Source of the DNA: Sipunculus nudus
Lineage: Eukaryota; Annelida; Sipuncula; Golfingiida; Sipunculidae
Assembly (NCBI GenBank): GCA_026874595.1
Contig: CM049306.1
Span: 65,970,019-66,034,018 of the forward strand
Direction: 5' to 3'
DNA length: 64,000 nucleotides
Shown here: positions 1 through 12,282 of the stretch, piece by piece
How the letters are laid out: each line of letters opens with the position of its first letter
Position numbering within the stretch: the stretch's first letter is position 1
Notes under the pieces: generated by a model
Databases searched by the model: none
Told to the model about the DNA's origin: nothing
Seen by the model: only the letters and a program-made list of their open reading frames with translations
Translations under genes and position numbers: made by a program

Positions 1-947
1 AACCTCAGTTACATAAACTGTAGCTTTTTTTTTCCTTTGAGTCTTCTCCATAACCTGGAGAAGTCATCTGGACTCAATTTTGAGTCACTTTGTCAGTGTT
101 TTCGTCTATTTGTCAGTTGTCCTCAAATTCGCCTGCTTGTTGGCTCTTGCGTCTCACATATAGCATTCTGTAGGCCACAGTTTTGACGGAATCCTTTTGA
201 AACTATTACATCTTATGTCTTACACTAATTTCTAGAAATAAATTTTTCATTTTCCTGATATGGCTACTAGTGGGCGCTGCACACGACCCTCCCACACATA
301 CCATTGTATTGGCCATATCTCTACACCAAAAGCCTCAGTTACATAAGCTATAGCTTATTTTCTTCCTTTGAGTCTTCTCCATAACCTGATTAAGGCATAT
401 GGTTTCAATCTTCTGTCACTTTGTCAGTGTGTCCATCTGTTTGTCCGTTATCCTCAAAGTGCCTGCTTGCTGGTTCTTACGCCTTACATAATGCATTCGA
501 CAGGCCACAGCTTTGACGGAATCCTTTTGAAACTGAGACATCTGATGTCATACACTAATAATACGAAACGCATTTGTCGTCATCGAAATATGTCTGCTAG
601 AAGGCGCTACAGTCGAGCCTCCCAAGTATATCATTAATTCGCCATACCTCCAAAACTATAAATCTAAATTACATAAATTATAACTCATTTTCTTCCTTTG
701 AATCTTCTCAATCACCAGGTTATGTCATCTGGTGTCAATCTTGTCTCACAAAGTCAGTATGTCTGTCTGTTCGTCTTTTGTTGTCAGCTTTGTCTGCTTG
801 CCTGTTCATTTGTCATTCTACGGGCCACATATTCTCAGCAATGTCCCTGAGAGTCATTCTATTAATAGAAAACCGACAATATGTTCTGTCTGTCCGTCTG
901 TGTTTCACTTCCGATTTCCGGCAAGCGTTCGACCTATGGTCGTCTAG
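1..947 (+). mobile_element. Type T repeat element, 5' part outside window
   Basis: Contains ~330-bp internal units with CTCF-like cores near 262 and 590 and ends with the family 3' terminus: CGACC-TAT-GGTCG hairpin (930-942), then T and CTAG (944-947), followed by T. A hairpin followed by CTRR and T is the hallmark of Helitron 3' ends. The short open frames here (for example 368-637 and 732-947) translate repeat DNA and match no family I recognise. Confidence 0.65.
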
Positions 948-3664
948 TTTGTTTGTCACCACTCTCCTGGCCTCAATTTTGCCACAATCACCTTGAAACT
1001 TACAGGGATGATAAAAAACATAATGTCTAGGTGCCCTATTGTTTTTGGTTAAAATAGGTCAAAGGTCAAAGGTCAAGGTCACGACAGGTATGGTTAACGG
1101 TTTTTGCACTATAACTTCGCCATAAATAGGCTCATCCACTTCTGCAATAGCTCATTTTTTTCGTCATCACCTGGCCTGTCATCTGATGTGTAGCTGACTC
1201 AAATTTGAAGTAACCATGGTAACAAATTTTTGGGGAAAAGTCATGATATTCGAAAATAAGAGGTCTAATTTTTGTAACTTTGTCAGTTTTAAAGCTAGAG
1301 TGATCTAGTTTTTTGCATCAGGTAGCATTCAACTAGTACTACAAGATTTTATAAAAAGTCTTGCAGTATCTCGAAAAAGATCTCGTGAATAGAGATATTT
1401 CGAGATTTCATTCATCTTGCGCCGAAGGCCACATTATTGCAGGAATCTTTTTGAAACTGACATATCATAAGTCCTACACTAGTATCTCGAAATGGTTTTT
1501 TCATTTTTTGAATATGGCTGCTAGGGGGCGCTGCACACGAACCTCACACACATATCATTACATTGGCCATATCTCTAAAACCCAAAGCCTCAATTACATA
1601 AACTATAGCTTATTTTTTCCCTCTGAGTCTTCTTCATAAACTGATGATGTCATCTGGTCTCAATGTTGTGTCACTTTGTCATTGTGTCCGTCTGTTTGTC
1701 AGTTGTCCTGAAATTCGACTGCTTGCTCTTGCGTCTCACATATAGCATTCTACAGGCTACAGTTTTGAAAGAATCCTTTTGAAACTATTACATCTTAAGT
1801 CTTACACTAATATCTCGAAAGCAATTTTTCATTTTCCGGATATGGCCGCTAGGGGGCGCTTAACTCGAACCTCTCCCAACATATCATGCTTTGGCAATAT
1901 CTCCAAAACTATAAACCTCAGTTACATAGACTGTAGCTTTTTTCTTCCTTTGAGTCGTCTCCATAATCTGGAGTAGTCATCTGGACTCAGTCTTGAGTCA
2001 CTTTGTCAGTGTGTCCGTCTGTTTGTCAGTTGTCCTCAAATTCGCCTACTTGCTGGTTCTTGTTTGTTTGTTTGTTTGTCACCACTCTCCTGGCCACAAT
2101 TTTGCAACAATAACCTTGAAACTTACAGGGATGTTGGAAAACATAATTTCTAGGTGCCCTTTTGTTTTTGGTTAAAGTAGGTCAAAGGTCAAGGTCAAGG
2201 TCGTCAAAACTTCTCAAAACGTTTTTTTCTTCATATCTTTGTGACTTTTAGTCGTATCTACTTCAACAATAGCTCATTTTAATCGTCATGCCAAGGCCTG
2301 TCATCCGGTGTGTAGCTGACTCAAATTTGCCGTAACCATGGTTACAATTTTTTGGGGAAAAGTCATGATATTCGAAAATAAGGGATCTTATTTTTCTAAC
2401 TTTGTCAGTTTTAAAGCTAGAGTGATCTAGTTTTTTGCATCAGGTAGCTCTCAACTAGTACTACAAGATTTTATTATAAGTCTTGCAGTATCTCGTAAAA
2501 TATCTCGTGAATAGAGATATTTCGAGATTTCATTCATCTTGCGCCGAAGGCCACATTATTGCAGGAATCTTTTTGAAACTGACATATCATAAGTCCTACA
2601 CTAGTATCTCGAAATGGTTTTTTCATTTTTTGAATATGGCTGCTAGGGGGCGCTGCACACGACCCTCACACAGATATCATTACATTGGCCATATCTCTAA
2701 AACCCAAAGCCTCAATTACATAAACTATAGCTTATTTTTTCCCTCTGAGTCTTCTCCATAACCTGGAAAAGTCATCTGGACTCAATTTTGAGTCACTTTG
2801 TCAGTGTTTTCGTCAGTTTGTCAGTTGTCCTCAAATTCGCCTGCTTGTTGGCTCTTGCGTCTCACATATAGCATTCTGTAGGCCACAGTTTTTAAGGAAT
2901 CCTTTTGAAACTATTACATCTTGTGTCTTACACTAATATCTAGAAATAAATTTTTCATTTTCCGGATATGGCTACTAGTGGGCGCTGCACATGACTCTCA
3001 CACACATACCATTGTATTGGCCATAACTCTACACCCAAAGCCTCAGTTACATAAGCTATAGCTTATTTTCTTCCTTTGAGTCTTCTCCATAACCTGATTA
3101 AGGCATCTGGTTTGTATCTTCTGTCACTTGTCAGTGTGTCCATCTGTTTGTCCGTTATCCTCAAAGTCGCCTGCTTGCTGGTTCTTACGCCTTACATAGA
3201 GCATTCTACAGGCCACAGCTTTGACGGAATCCTTTTGAAACTGAGACATCTCATGTCATACACTAATAATACGAAACGCATTTGTCGTCTTCGGAATATG
3301 TCTGCTAGAGGGCGCTACAGTCGAGCCTCCCAAGTATATCATTAATTCGCCATACCTCGTAAACTATAAATCTAAATTACATAAATTATAACTCATATTC
3401 TTCCTTTGTATCTTCTCAATAACTAGCTTATGTCATCTGGTGTCAATCTTGTCTCACAAAGTCAGTATGTCTGTCTGTTCGTCTTTTGTTGTCAGCTTTG
3501 TCTGCTTGCCTGTTCTTTTGTCTCATATGTCATTCTACGGGCCACATATTCTCAGCAATGTCTCTGAGAGTCATTCCATTATTAGAAAACCGACAATATG
3601 TTCTGTCTGTCCGTCTGTGTTTCACTTCCGAATTCCGGCAAGCGTTCGACCTATGGTCGTCTAG
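948..3664 (+). mobile_element. Type T element(s), 2.7 kb, internally rearranged
   Basis: Starts in TTTG microsatellite after the preceding CTAG and ends at CTAG 3661-3664. In order it holds a head resembling other copies (GAAACTTACAGGGATG), AGGTCA half-sites (1056-1081), a CATGGTAAC segment near 1215, and CTCF-like cores at 1515, 1843, 2637, 2969 and 3299 (spacing 328-332 bp inside each array). Near 2066 a second head (TTTGTTTGTTTG then CACCACTCTCCTGG) begins in the middle of a 330-bp unit, so a second copy was inserted or fused there. It carries its own AGGTCA array (2179-2203) and perfect palindrome GTAACCATGGTTAC (2332-2345). Confidence 0.65.
1056..1081 (+). promoter_or_regulatory. AGGTCA direct-repeat array (representative)
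   Basis: Four perfect AGGTCA half-sites spaced 1, 1 and 0 bases. DR1 spacing is the usual site for RXR, HNF4 and PPAR-type receptors, and TCAAGGTCA is the extended half-site of ERR/SF-1-type receptors. Similar arrays lie in most T, S and U elements (for example 2179-2203). Confidence 0.45.
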
Positions 3665-5244
3665 TTTGTTTGTCACCACTCTCGTGGCCACAATTTTGCC
3701 ACAATAACCTTGAAACTTACAGGGATGACGAAAAAGATAATTTCTAGGGGCCCTATTGTTTTTGGTTAATATAGGTGAAAGGTCAAGGTCAAGGTCGTCA
3801 AAACTTCTTAAAACGGTTTTTTCTCCATATCTGTGTGACTTTAAGTCGTATCTACTTCAACAATAGCTCATTTTAATCGTCGTTCCAAGGCCTGTCATCT
3901 GGTGTGTAGCTGACTCAAATTTGCCGTAACCATGGTTACAAATTTTGGGGGAAAAGTCAGGATATTCGAAAATAAGGGGTCTTATTTTTCTAACTTTGTC
4001 AGTTTTAAAGCTAGAGTGATCTAGTTTTTTGCATCAGGTAGCATTTAACTAGTACTACAAGATTTTATTACAAGTCTTGCAGTATCTCGTAAAATATCTC
4101 GTGAATAGAGATATTTCGAGATTTCATTCATCTTGCGCCAAAGGCTACATTATTGCAGCAATCTTTTTGAAACTGACATATCATAAGTCCTACACTAGTA
4201 TCTCGAAATTGTTTTTTCATTTTTTGAATATGGCTGCTAGGGGGCGCTGCAAACGACCCTCACACACATATCATTACATTGGCCATGTCTCTAAAACCCA
4301 AAGCCTCATTTACATAAACTATAGCTTATTTTTTTCCTCTGAGTCTTCTCCATAAACTGATAATGTCATCTGGTCTCAATCTTGTGTCACTTTGTCAGTG
4401 TGTCCGTCTGTTTGTCAGTTGTCCTCAAATTCGCCTGCTTGCTGGTTCTTGCGTCTCACATATAGCATTCTACAGGCCACAGTTTTTAAAAAAGCATTTG
4501 AAAACTGATGCATATTATGTTTCACAGAAATATCTCAAACATATTTTCTATTTTCCGGATATGGCCGCTAGGTGGCGCTGCACATGACCCTCACACACAT
4601 ATCATTATATTGACCATATCTCTAAAACCCAAAGGCACAATTACAGAAACTATGGCTTATTTTCCTTCCCTGAGTCTTCTCCATGACCTAGTAATGTCAT
4701 CTGGTCTCAATCTTGTGTCACTTTGTCAGTGTGTCTGTTTGGCAGTTGTCCTAAATTCCGCCTACTTGCTGATTCTTGCGTCTCATATATAGCATTCTAC
4801 AGGCCACAGTTTTTTTTCAGGAATCCTTTTAAAACTGGTACATCTTATGTGTTACACTAATATCTCAAAACAGATTTTTCATTTTCCGGATATAGCCACT
4901 AGGGGGCGCTGCACTTTCACCTCCCGAACATATCATGTTTTGGCTATCTCTCCAAAATTATAAACCTTACCTACATAAACTATCGCTAATTTTGCTCTTC
5001 TTCACCTTCGGCGCTTTTGTCTGTAATCTGTTATCACAGATGTGTCAGTATGTCTGTCTGTTCGTCTTTTGTTGTCAGCTTTGTCTGCTTCCTCGTTGCT
5101 TTGTCTGATATGTCATTTTACAGGCCACAACTTCTAAGCAAACGCTGAGGGTCATTCAAAAAATAGAAAACCCACAATATGTTTTGTCTGTCCGTCTGTC
5201 TGTCATTTCAACTTCCGGCAAGCCCTCGACCTCTGGTCGTCTAG
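3665..5244 (+). mobile_element. Type T element, 1,580 bp, first of tandem pair
   Basis: A compact complete copy: TTTG tract, head, AGGTCA repeats near 3775-3796, GTAACCATGGTTAC near 3926, three CTCF-like cores at 4231, 4562 and 4893, then the terminal hairpin and CTAG (5241-5244). It has exactly the same end-to-end length as the next copy and is very similar to it, so one probably arose by recent tandem duplication. Confidence 0.7.
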
Positions 5245-6824
5245 TTTGTTTGTTTGTCACCACTCTCCTGGCCACAATTTTGCCACAATAACCTTGAAAC
5301 TTACAGTGATGTTCGAAAATATAATTTCTAGGTGCCCTATTGTTTTTGGTTAAAATAGGTCAAAGGTCAAGGTCAAGGTCGTCAAAACTTCTGAAAAGGG
5401 TTTTTTCTTCATATCTTTGTGACTATTAGTCGTATCTACTTCAACAATAGCTCATTTTAATCGTCATTCCAAGGCCTGTCATCTGGTGTGTAGCTGACTC
5501 AAATTTGCCGTAACCATGGTTACAAATTTCTGGGGAAAAGTCATGATATTCGAAAATAAGGGATCTTATTTTTCTAACTTTGTCAGTTTTAAAGCTAGAG
5601 TGATCTAGTTTTTTGCATCAGGTAGCATTCAACTAGTACTACAAGATTTTATTACAACTCTTGCAGTATCTCGTAAAATATCTCGTGAATAGAGATATTT
5701 CGAGATTTCATTCATCTTGCGCCAAAGGCCACATTTTTGCAGGAATCTTTTTGAAACTGACATATCATAAGTCCTACACTAGTATCTCGAAATGGTTTTT
5801 TCATTTTTTGAATATGACTGCTAGGGGGCGCTGCAAACGACCCTCACACACATATCATTACATTGGCCATATCTCTAAAACCCAAAGCCTCAATTACATA
5901 AACTATAGCTTATTTTTTTCCTCTGAGTCTTCTCCATAAACTGATTATGTCATCTGGTCTCAATCTTGTGTCACTTTGTCAGTGTGTCCGTCTGTTTGTC
6001 AGTTGTCCTCAAATTCGCCTGCTTGCTCTTGCGTCTCACATATAGCATTCTACAGGCCACAGTTTTTAAAAATCATTTGAAAACTGATGCATATTATGTT
6101 TCACAGAAATATCTCTAAACTTTTTTTTTATTTTCCGGATATGGCCGCTAGGTGGCGCTGCACATGACCCTCACACACATATCATTATATTGACCATATC
6201 TCTAAAACCCAAAGGCACAATTACATAAACTATGGCTTATTTTCTTTCCCTGAGTTTTCTCCATGACCTAGTAATATCATCTGGTCTCAATCTTGTGTCA
6301 CTTTGTCAGTGTGTCTGTTTGTCAGTTGTCCTAAAATCCGCCTACTTGCTGGTTCTTGCGTCTCATATATAGCATTCTAAAGGCCACAGTTTTTTTTCAG
6401 GAATCCTTTTAAAACTGGTACATCTTATGTGTTACACTAATATCTCAAAACAGATTTTTCATTTTCCGGATATAGCCACTAGGGGGCGCTGCACTTTCAC
6501 CTCCCCAACATATCATATTTTGGCTATCTCTCCAAAATTATAAACCTTACCTACATAAACTATCGCTAATTTTGCTCTTCTTCACCTTCGGCGCTTTTGT
6601 CTGTAATCTGTTATCACAGATGTGTCAGTATGTCTGTCTGTTCGTCTTTTGTTGTCAGCTTTGTCTGCTTCCTCGTTGCTTTGTCTGATATGTCATTTTA
6701 CAGGCCACAACTTCTCAGCAAACGCTGAGGGTCATTCAAATAATAGAAAACCCACAATATGTTCTGTCTGTCCGTCTGTCTGTCATTTCAACTTCCGGCA
6801 AGCGCTCGACCTCTGGTCGTCTAG
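5245..6824 (+). mobile_element. Type T element, 1,580 bp, second of tandem pair
   Basis: Same order of modules as the preceding copy, with CTCF-like cores at about 5815, 6142 and 6475 and terminal CTAG at 6821-6824. The two copies differ by scattered substitutions and small compensating indels. No coding capacity; it would have to be moved by proteins encoded elsewhere. Confidence 0.7.
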
Positions 6825-9177
6825 TTTGTTTGTCTGTGGGTTTGTCCGAGCGCTACAGGCCACAATTTTAAAGTATTCGCTCTGAAACTTATTCATCAAG
6901 TGTCAAATCCATTATCCTCGAAGCCTATTGTTTTTGGCCATGATCGGTCATAGGTCAAGGTCAGGGTCACCAAAACTTATCAAAACGGTTCTTTTTTCTT
7001 ATCTTTTTTACTATTAGGCCTATTTACTTCAACTGTAGCTCATTTTAATCGTCATTCCAAGGCCTTTCGTCTGGTGTGTAGCTGATTCAAATTTGTTGTC
7101 AAGCTGGTTCGCAAGCTGGTTCGTCAGTCGCGGATGTCTGTTTGTCTGTTTGTTGCTTGCCGGAAATCTTCGATTTTCGCAAGCATGTTGGTCAGTTCCG
7201 TATGTTTGTTTGTTACTTGCCGGAATCAAAGATTTCGGCAAGTATGTTGGTCTGTTCCGTCAGTTCCATTTCTCGTCAAACGAGAATTTTCGAGATTTCA
7301 TTAAATATGACTTACAGGTCGCATTTTTTAAACTATGACTTTGAAAATGACATATTTTGTGTTATTTAGAAATATCTCGAAACCAATTTTTCATTTTTTG
7401 GAAATAGCCACCAGGGGGCGTGGTACTGGAAACATTACAACTTATCATTTTTCCGCAATATCTTAAAAAATATTAAGCAAATAACAATTTTTTTTGTCGC
7501 ATCAAAAACTAGGATCATTGCCTTATTACATCCGACATATAGCCTTGTGCGGCCGTTGCCATGGTTACCAAATTTTTGGGTTAAACTTGACAATCTGAAA
7601 ATATGTAGTTTTCGGCTTCTATCTCAGTTAATATTTATGTTTTAAGGGTCTAGTTTTTTGCATTAGGCTGCTTTCTCTTGGTTCTAAGCCATTTAATTGC
7701 AAGTCCCGTCAAATCTCGCTCGGTTTATTGCCAAACGAGAAATTACGAGATTTCACAGAAATGCTTATAGCTTGGTCATGGTTAATGCTAAAATGGAGTA
7801 GTTTTCAGCATTTGGTAGCATTTCAGAAGCTGGACATGATTACACTGCAAATCTCGCCACATCTCGTATCATCTCCCGCCAAACGAGAATATTTTAGATT
7901 TCAAACAAATGTCTTTATCTCGGTCATTTTCATGCTAGATATTTTATTTTTCTATTGTTCAAGAATCATTTGACTAGTTTTAAGTGACAAAAGTGAATAT
8001 CTCGTCATATCTCGCACCATTTCTTGTCAAACGAGAACATGGGACCATTCAAAGAAACACCTATAATTCTGTTATTTTTATGTGGAAGACTTATAGTTTT
8101 CAGCATTTGATAGCGTCTAACATTCTCGGTCACATTATATGATTATATTGTAAGTTTCTTCAAATCTTTACTCTTTTTACTTCAAATAAAAAAATTACAT
8201 CCAATTGCCATGACCATAAGCGATGGCAGTATGTGATAGTAAATGTCGGCAGGGGCATTACATTTGACAGTTGGAGCTTTGTTCTATGGATGTGCGATGG
8301 TCCATGAAAAGACACAATTCGGATTGATCCCACCTGTGCTGTTGGTGGTGGCCTCTTTTCATGCTTTGTATGGCCGCACTTTGAGGATTTCAGTGCATTG
8401 AGAGCTTAATGACCTGTTGTAAAAGATAATCCCTTAAAAAAAATAAAAAACAAAGAGAGAGGCTCCACGAAATGTTACTGAATGCAGAGATAGTGTTGCT
8501 TGTAAGCATAATCACAACTATAATATCAGGGACGGATCCCCGATTTGCAGTTGGGTGTGTCAAATCAGGGACAGATATCCGGTTTGCAATTGGGGGTAGG
8601 GGTTAAATATAAATTATACATCATATAATAATAATCATAATAATAATAATAATAATAATAATAACATACTAATAAAATTTCGCGAAGCTTACTTTTATCA
8701 TTTTGGAAAATAACCACGAGATGGCACTGCAGTAATCATTATTGTACCATATCTTCAAAACTATAAACTGTGTCACAACTTTGATTGTAGCATCTGAAAC
8801 TAGATTTAATGCGTTTATCCTCTTGGTGACTCTGTCATGTTCTTCCCTTACCATGGTGACCTTATGTAGGTTACAATTCATGAAATTCAAAGTATGAAGA
8901 ATTATTCGAATAGACTGTGGCTTATTTTATATATGCTTTCAATTTTGTATGGCATGAGTACACGACCTTCACCTGGAGTTTTTTCTGTCTGTCCTTCTGT
9001 TTGTCTGTGACTTTTGAAAATCAGAAAAACCACATAAAGATGTGCTTATGTTTTCCAAACAATAGGGGTTGGTCATTTTACCTGTTCCAAATGTTTTTTG
9101 TCTTTCTGCTGTTTGTTGTCTGTTAGTTTGACTTTCTAATTTCTAATTCCGGCAAGTCCCGACCTATGGTCGTCTAG
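6825..9177 (+). mobile_element. Type S element, 2.35 kb
   Basis: After a TTTG tract and head (GCTACAGGCCACAATTTT) it has an AGGTCA-type stretch near 6950, two 5'-type hairpins (GCTTGCCGGAAATC near 7154; CTTGCCGGAATC near 7216), a CTCF-like core GCCACCAGGGGGCG (near 7407), GTTACC with CATGG (near 7556), then ~155-bp units each with an AAACGAGAA palindrome arm (7734, 7879, 8028). It ends with the hairpin and CTAG at 9174-9177. A run of AAT triplets sits at 8625-8664. Confidence 0.6.
8625..8664. repeat. (AAT)n microsatellite
   Basis: About 13 units of AAT/ATA with one interruption, inside the tail of a type S element. Confidence 0.9.
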
Positions 9178-9179
9178 TT

Positions 9180-9210
<31 letters not shown>

Positions 9211-12200
9211 TTGTCGGTGCTCTACAGGCCACAATTCTGAAGCAATCGCCCTGAAACTTATAGAAAAAGTGTAAAATCGAAAACCCTGGGTGCCTATTGT
9301 TTTTGGCCTTGAACGGTTCAAGGTCAAGGTCAGGGTCCCTGAAAAACCTTAAAACGGGTTTTTCTTCATATCTTTGTAAATAATAATCGTAGCGGCCTAA
9401 TCTTTAGCTCATTTTATTCCTCATCATGTTACCTTTCCACATGCTAGCAAATATCTCTGACCATTCGTTACCATAGTAACGTATTTTTGGGAAGAAATGA
9501 TAGAATTCGATATTTTCTTTCTAAATTTTTCATTTTTTAAAGCTAGAGAGTTCTAGTTTTTTTGCATCGGGTAGTATTTTATGAGATGTTTATGATAGAT
9601 CTGTAAATCTCGCAAAATCTCGCACTATTTCTCGTCAAACGAGAGTTTTCGATATTTCATTAAATATGACCTGCAGGTTGCATTTAATTAACAATGGCTT
9701 TGAAATTAATGTATTTTGTGTTATTTATAAATATCTCGAAATTGTTTTTTCATTTTTTTTTAAATAGCCACTAGGGGGCGTGGTACCTGAAACACTGTAA
9801 CATATCATTTTTCTGCAATATCTCAAAAAATATTAAACGTGACACAATGTTTATTGTCTTATCTGAAACTAGGATCATTGGCTTATTCCTGCGTACATAT
9901 AGCTTTGTGCTGCTGTTACCATGGTAACCAAATTTTGGGGTAAAACTTGACAATCTGAAAATAATTAGTTTTTTGCTTCTATCGCTGTTGATATTTATAC
10001 TACAAGGGTCTAGTTTTCTGCATGACGTAGCATTCCTTTGGCTCTAATCCAGTCAATTGGAAGTCTCGTAGAATCCCGATCTGTTTTTCCGTCAAACGAG
10101 AAATTACGAGATTTCGCAGAAATGCTGATAACTCGATCACGTTTTAGGATAAAGAGTATACGGTTTCAGCCTCTGGTAGCCTTTTGGAAGCTTAACATGA
10201 TAAAACTGTAAATCTCGCCAAATCTCGCATCATCTCCCGCCAAACGAGAATATTTTGAACAAAATATTCAACAAATGTCTATATCTCTTTCAATTTTATG
10301 CTAGAGATTTTATTTTTCTACTGTTCAACAATCATGTGATTAGTGTTAAGTGATATAAGTGAATATCTCGTTATATCTCGCAACATTTGTCGTCAAACGA
10401 GAACAGTGGACCATTTAAACAAATGCCTATTATGCTGTCATTTTATACCCTACAGACATATAGTTTTCAGCATTTGACAGCGTCTGACACTCTCAATCAC
10501 ATCATGTGATTTTATTGCAATTCTCGTCAAATCTTGCCTCGTTTTTCATCAAATGATGAACATACATCCAATTGCCGTGAGCACAAGTGGCTTCAGGGTT
10601 GACCGGTAAGTGCCGGCAAGACTATAACAGTTGCATGTTGGCGTGCGCGGTCGTCCATGAATCTCACAAAGCAGCATTGAATACAGGACAAAGCCGCTAA
10701 ATGTGGAGGGAACACACCTGTGATTTTTATTGTGTCCCCTTGTGCGGCCACTTGTGTTGCCCGGAACCACTGGCAAATCTTTGAAACCAGGGACGGATCC
10801 CCGATTTTGTAGTTGGGTGTGTCAAAATATGGGCTGATCCCTGGTTTAGCAGTTGGGGGCAGGAGTAAAATTTTAATTATACATCAAATATATATATTTA
10901 AATAGAATATCTGGAAACTTATTTTTTTCCTTTTAGAAAATAGCCCCCAGATGGCGCTGCAGCAATCATTATTGTGCCATATCTCCAAAACTATAGACAG
11001 TGTCACAACATTGATTGCAGCTTCTGAAACTATATTTAATGCGTTTAACCTCGTGGGGACTCTGTCATATTCTGTGGGGGTTAAATTTTAATTATACATC
11101 AAATATATATAATAAAAATTAAAATATCGCGAAACTATTTTTTTTCCTTTCAGATGGCGCTGCAGCAATCATTATTGTGCCATATCTCCAAAACTATGGA
11201 CAGTGTCACAACATTGATTGCAGCTTCTGAAACTAGATTTAAAGCGTTTAACCTCGTGGGGACTCTGTCGTATTCCGCGGGGATTTAATTTTAATTATAC
11301 ATAAAATATATATAATTAAAAATAAAACATCTCGAAATTATTTTTTTTTCCTTTCAGATGGCGCTGCAGTAATCATTATTGTGCCATATCTCCAAAACTA
11401 TAGACGGTGTCACAACATTGATTGCAGCTTCTGAACCTAGGTTTAAAGCGTTTTCCTCGTGGGGACATTGTCATATTCAGCAGAAGTTTAAATTTAATTA
11501 TACATCAAATATTTATTATAAAAAAATAAAATATCTCGAAACTTATTTTTTGTCCTTTTAATAATAGCCGCCAGATGGCGCTGCAGCAATCATTATTTTG
11601 CCATATCTATAAAACTATAGATAGTGTCACAACATTGATTGCAGCATATGAAACTAGATTTAATGGGTTTATCCTCGTGAAGACTCTGTCATATTCTTCC
11701 GTTACCATGGGGGCCTAATATAGGTTACAATTAAATTCTTCTTTTTCCTGAAATTCAAAATATGAAGATTTATTCTAATTGACTGACGCTTATTTTATTC
11801 ATGCTTTCCATTCTCCATGACAGGAGTACATTGCCTACACATGGAGTTATTTTCCGTCTGTCTGTCTACTCATTTGTGGCTATTAAAAAACAGCGAATTC
11901 ACATAAAAATGTGCTTCCATTTTAACCATGATAGCGGTTGTTCATTTGATCAGATTCGTCTGTTTTGCTGTCTTAATTCCGGCCATTTCCGGAACTAGAT
12001 TTAATGCATTTAACCTCGTGGGGACTCTGTCGTATTCTGCGGGGGTTAAATTTTAATTATACATCAATTATATATAATAAAAAAATAAAATATCTCGAAA
12101 CTTATTTTTTGTCCTTTTAGAAATAGCCGCCAGATGGCGCTGCAGCAATCATCATTGTGCCATATCTCCAAAACTATGGACAGTGTTATACGTTCCCTGC

Positions 12201-12282
12201 CTGTCTGCCTAGTAACTGTCTGTCTGTTTCGCTGTCTTATTACCGGCCATTTCCGGCAAGCGTTCGACCTCTGGTCGTCTAG
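9178..12282 (+). mobile_element. Type S element, 3.1 kb, with 205-bp subarray
   Basis: Begins with a TCTG/TTTG tract, head and AGGTCA stretch (near 9319), CATGG-type X-box (near 9474), CTCF-like core GCCACCAGGGGGCG (near 9768), a second palindrome TTACCATGGTAAC (near 9917), then several CTCG-palindrome units (10090-10560). A GC-richer tail follows with inverted arms AAACCAGGGA (10784-10793) and TCCCTGGTTT (10838-10847). Then comes a 205-bp subarray and the 3' terminus ending CTAG (12279-12282). Confidence 0.6.
10900..11760 (+). repeat. ~205-bp tandem subarray with AGATGGCGCTGCAG core
   Basis: The core AGATGGCGCTGCAG recurs starting at 10949, 11152, 11356 and 11573 (spacing 203-217 bp), and again at 12132. 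Each copy is followed by CATATCTCCAAAACTAT and preceded by a TTTTAATTATACATCAAAT tract. The core resembles the AGATGGC variant of a CTCF site. The same subunit appears once or more in the S elements near 38.99, 41.41, 41.67, 43.76, 45.84 and 46.05 kb. Confidence 0.8.

Noticed and set aside
1361-1639. Recurrent 92-codon frame, also at 2483, 4077, 5661, 14123, 15076 and 18113
   Set aside because: It recurs because the DNA repeats; some copies are shorter or lack the stop, and codon positions show no preference for silent change by eye.
9136-9327. Minus-strand frames with DRQTDRQTNRQT-like runs (also 16573-16788, 37078-37293 and 39461-39706)
   Set aside because: The reverse reading of the same microsatellite; not proteins.
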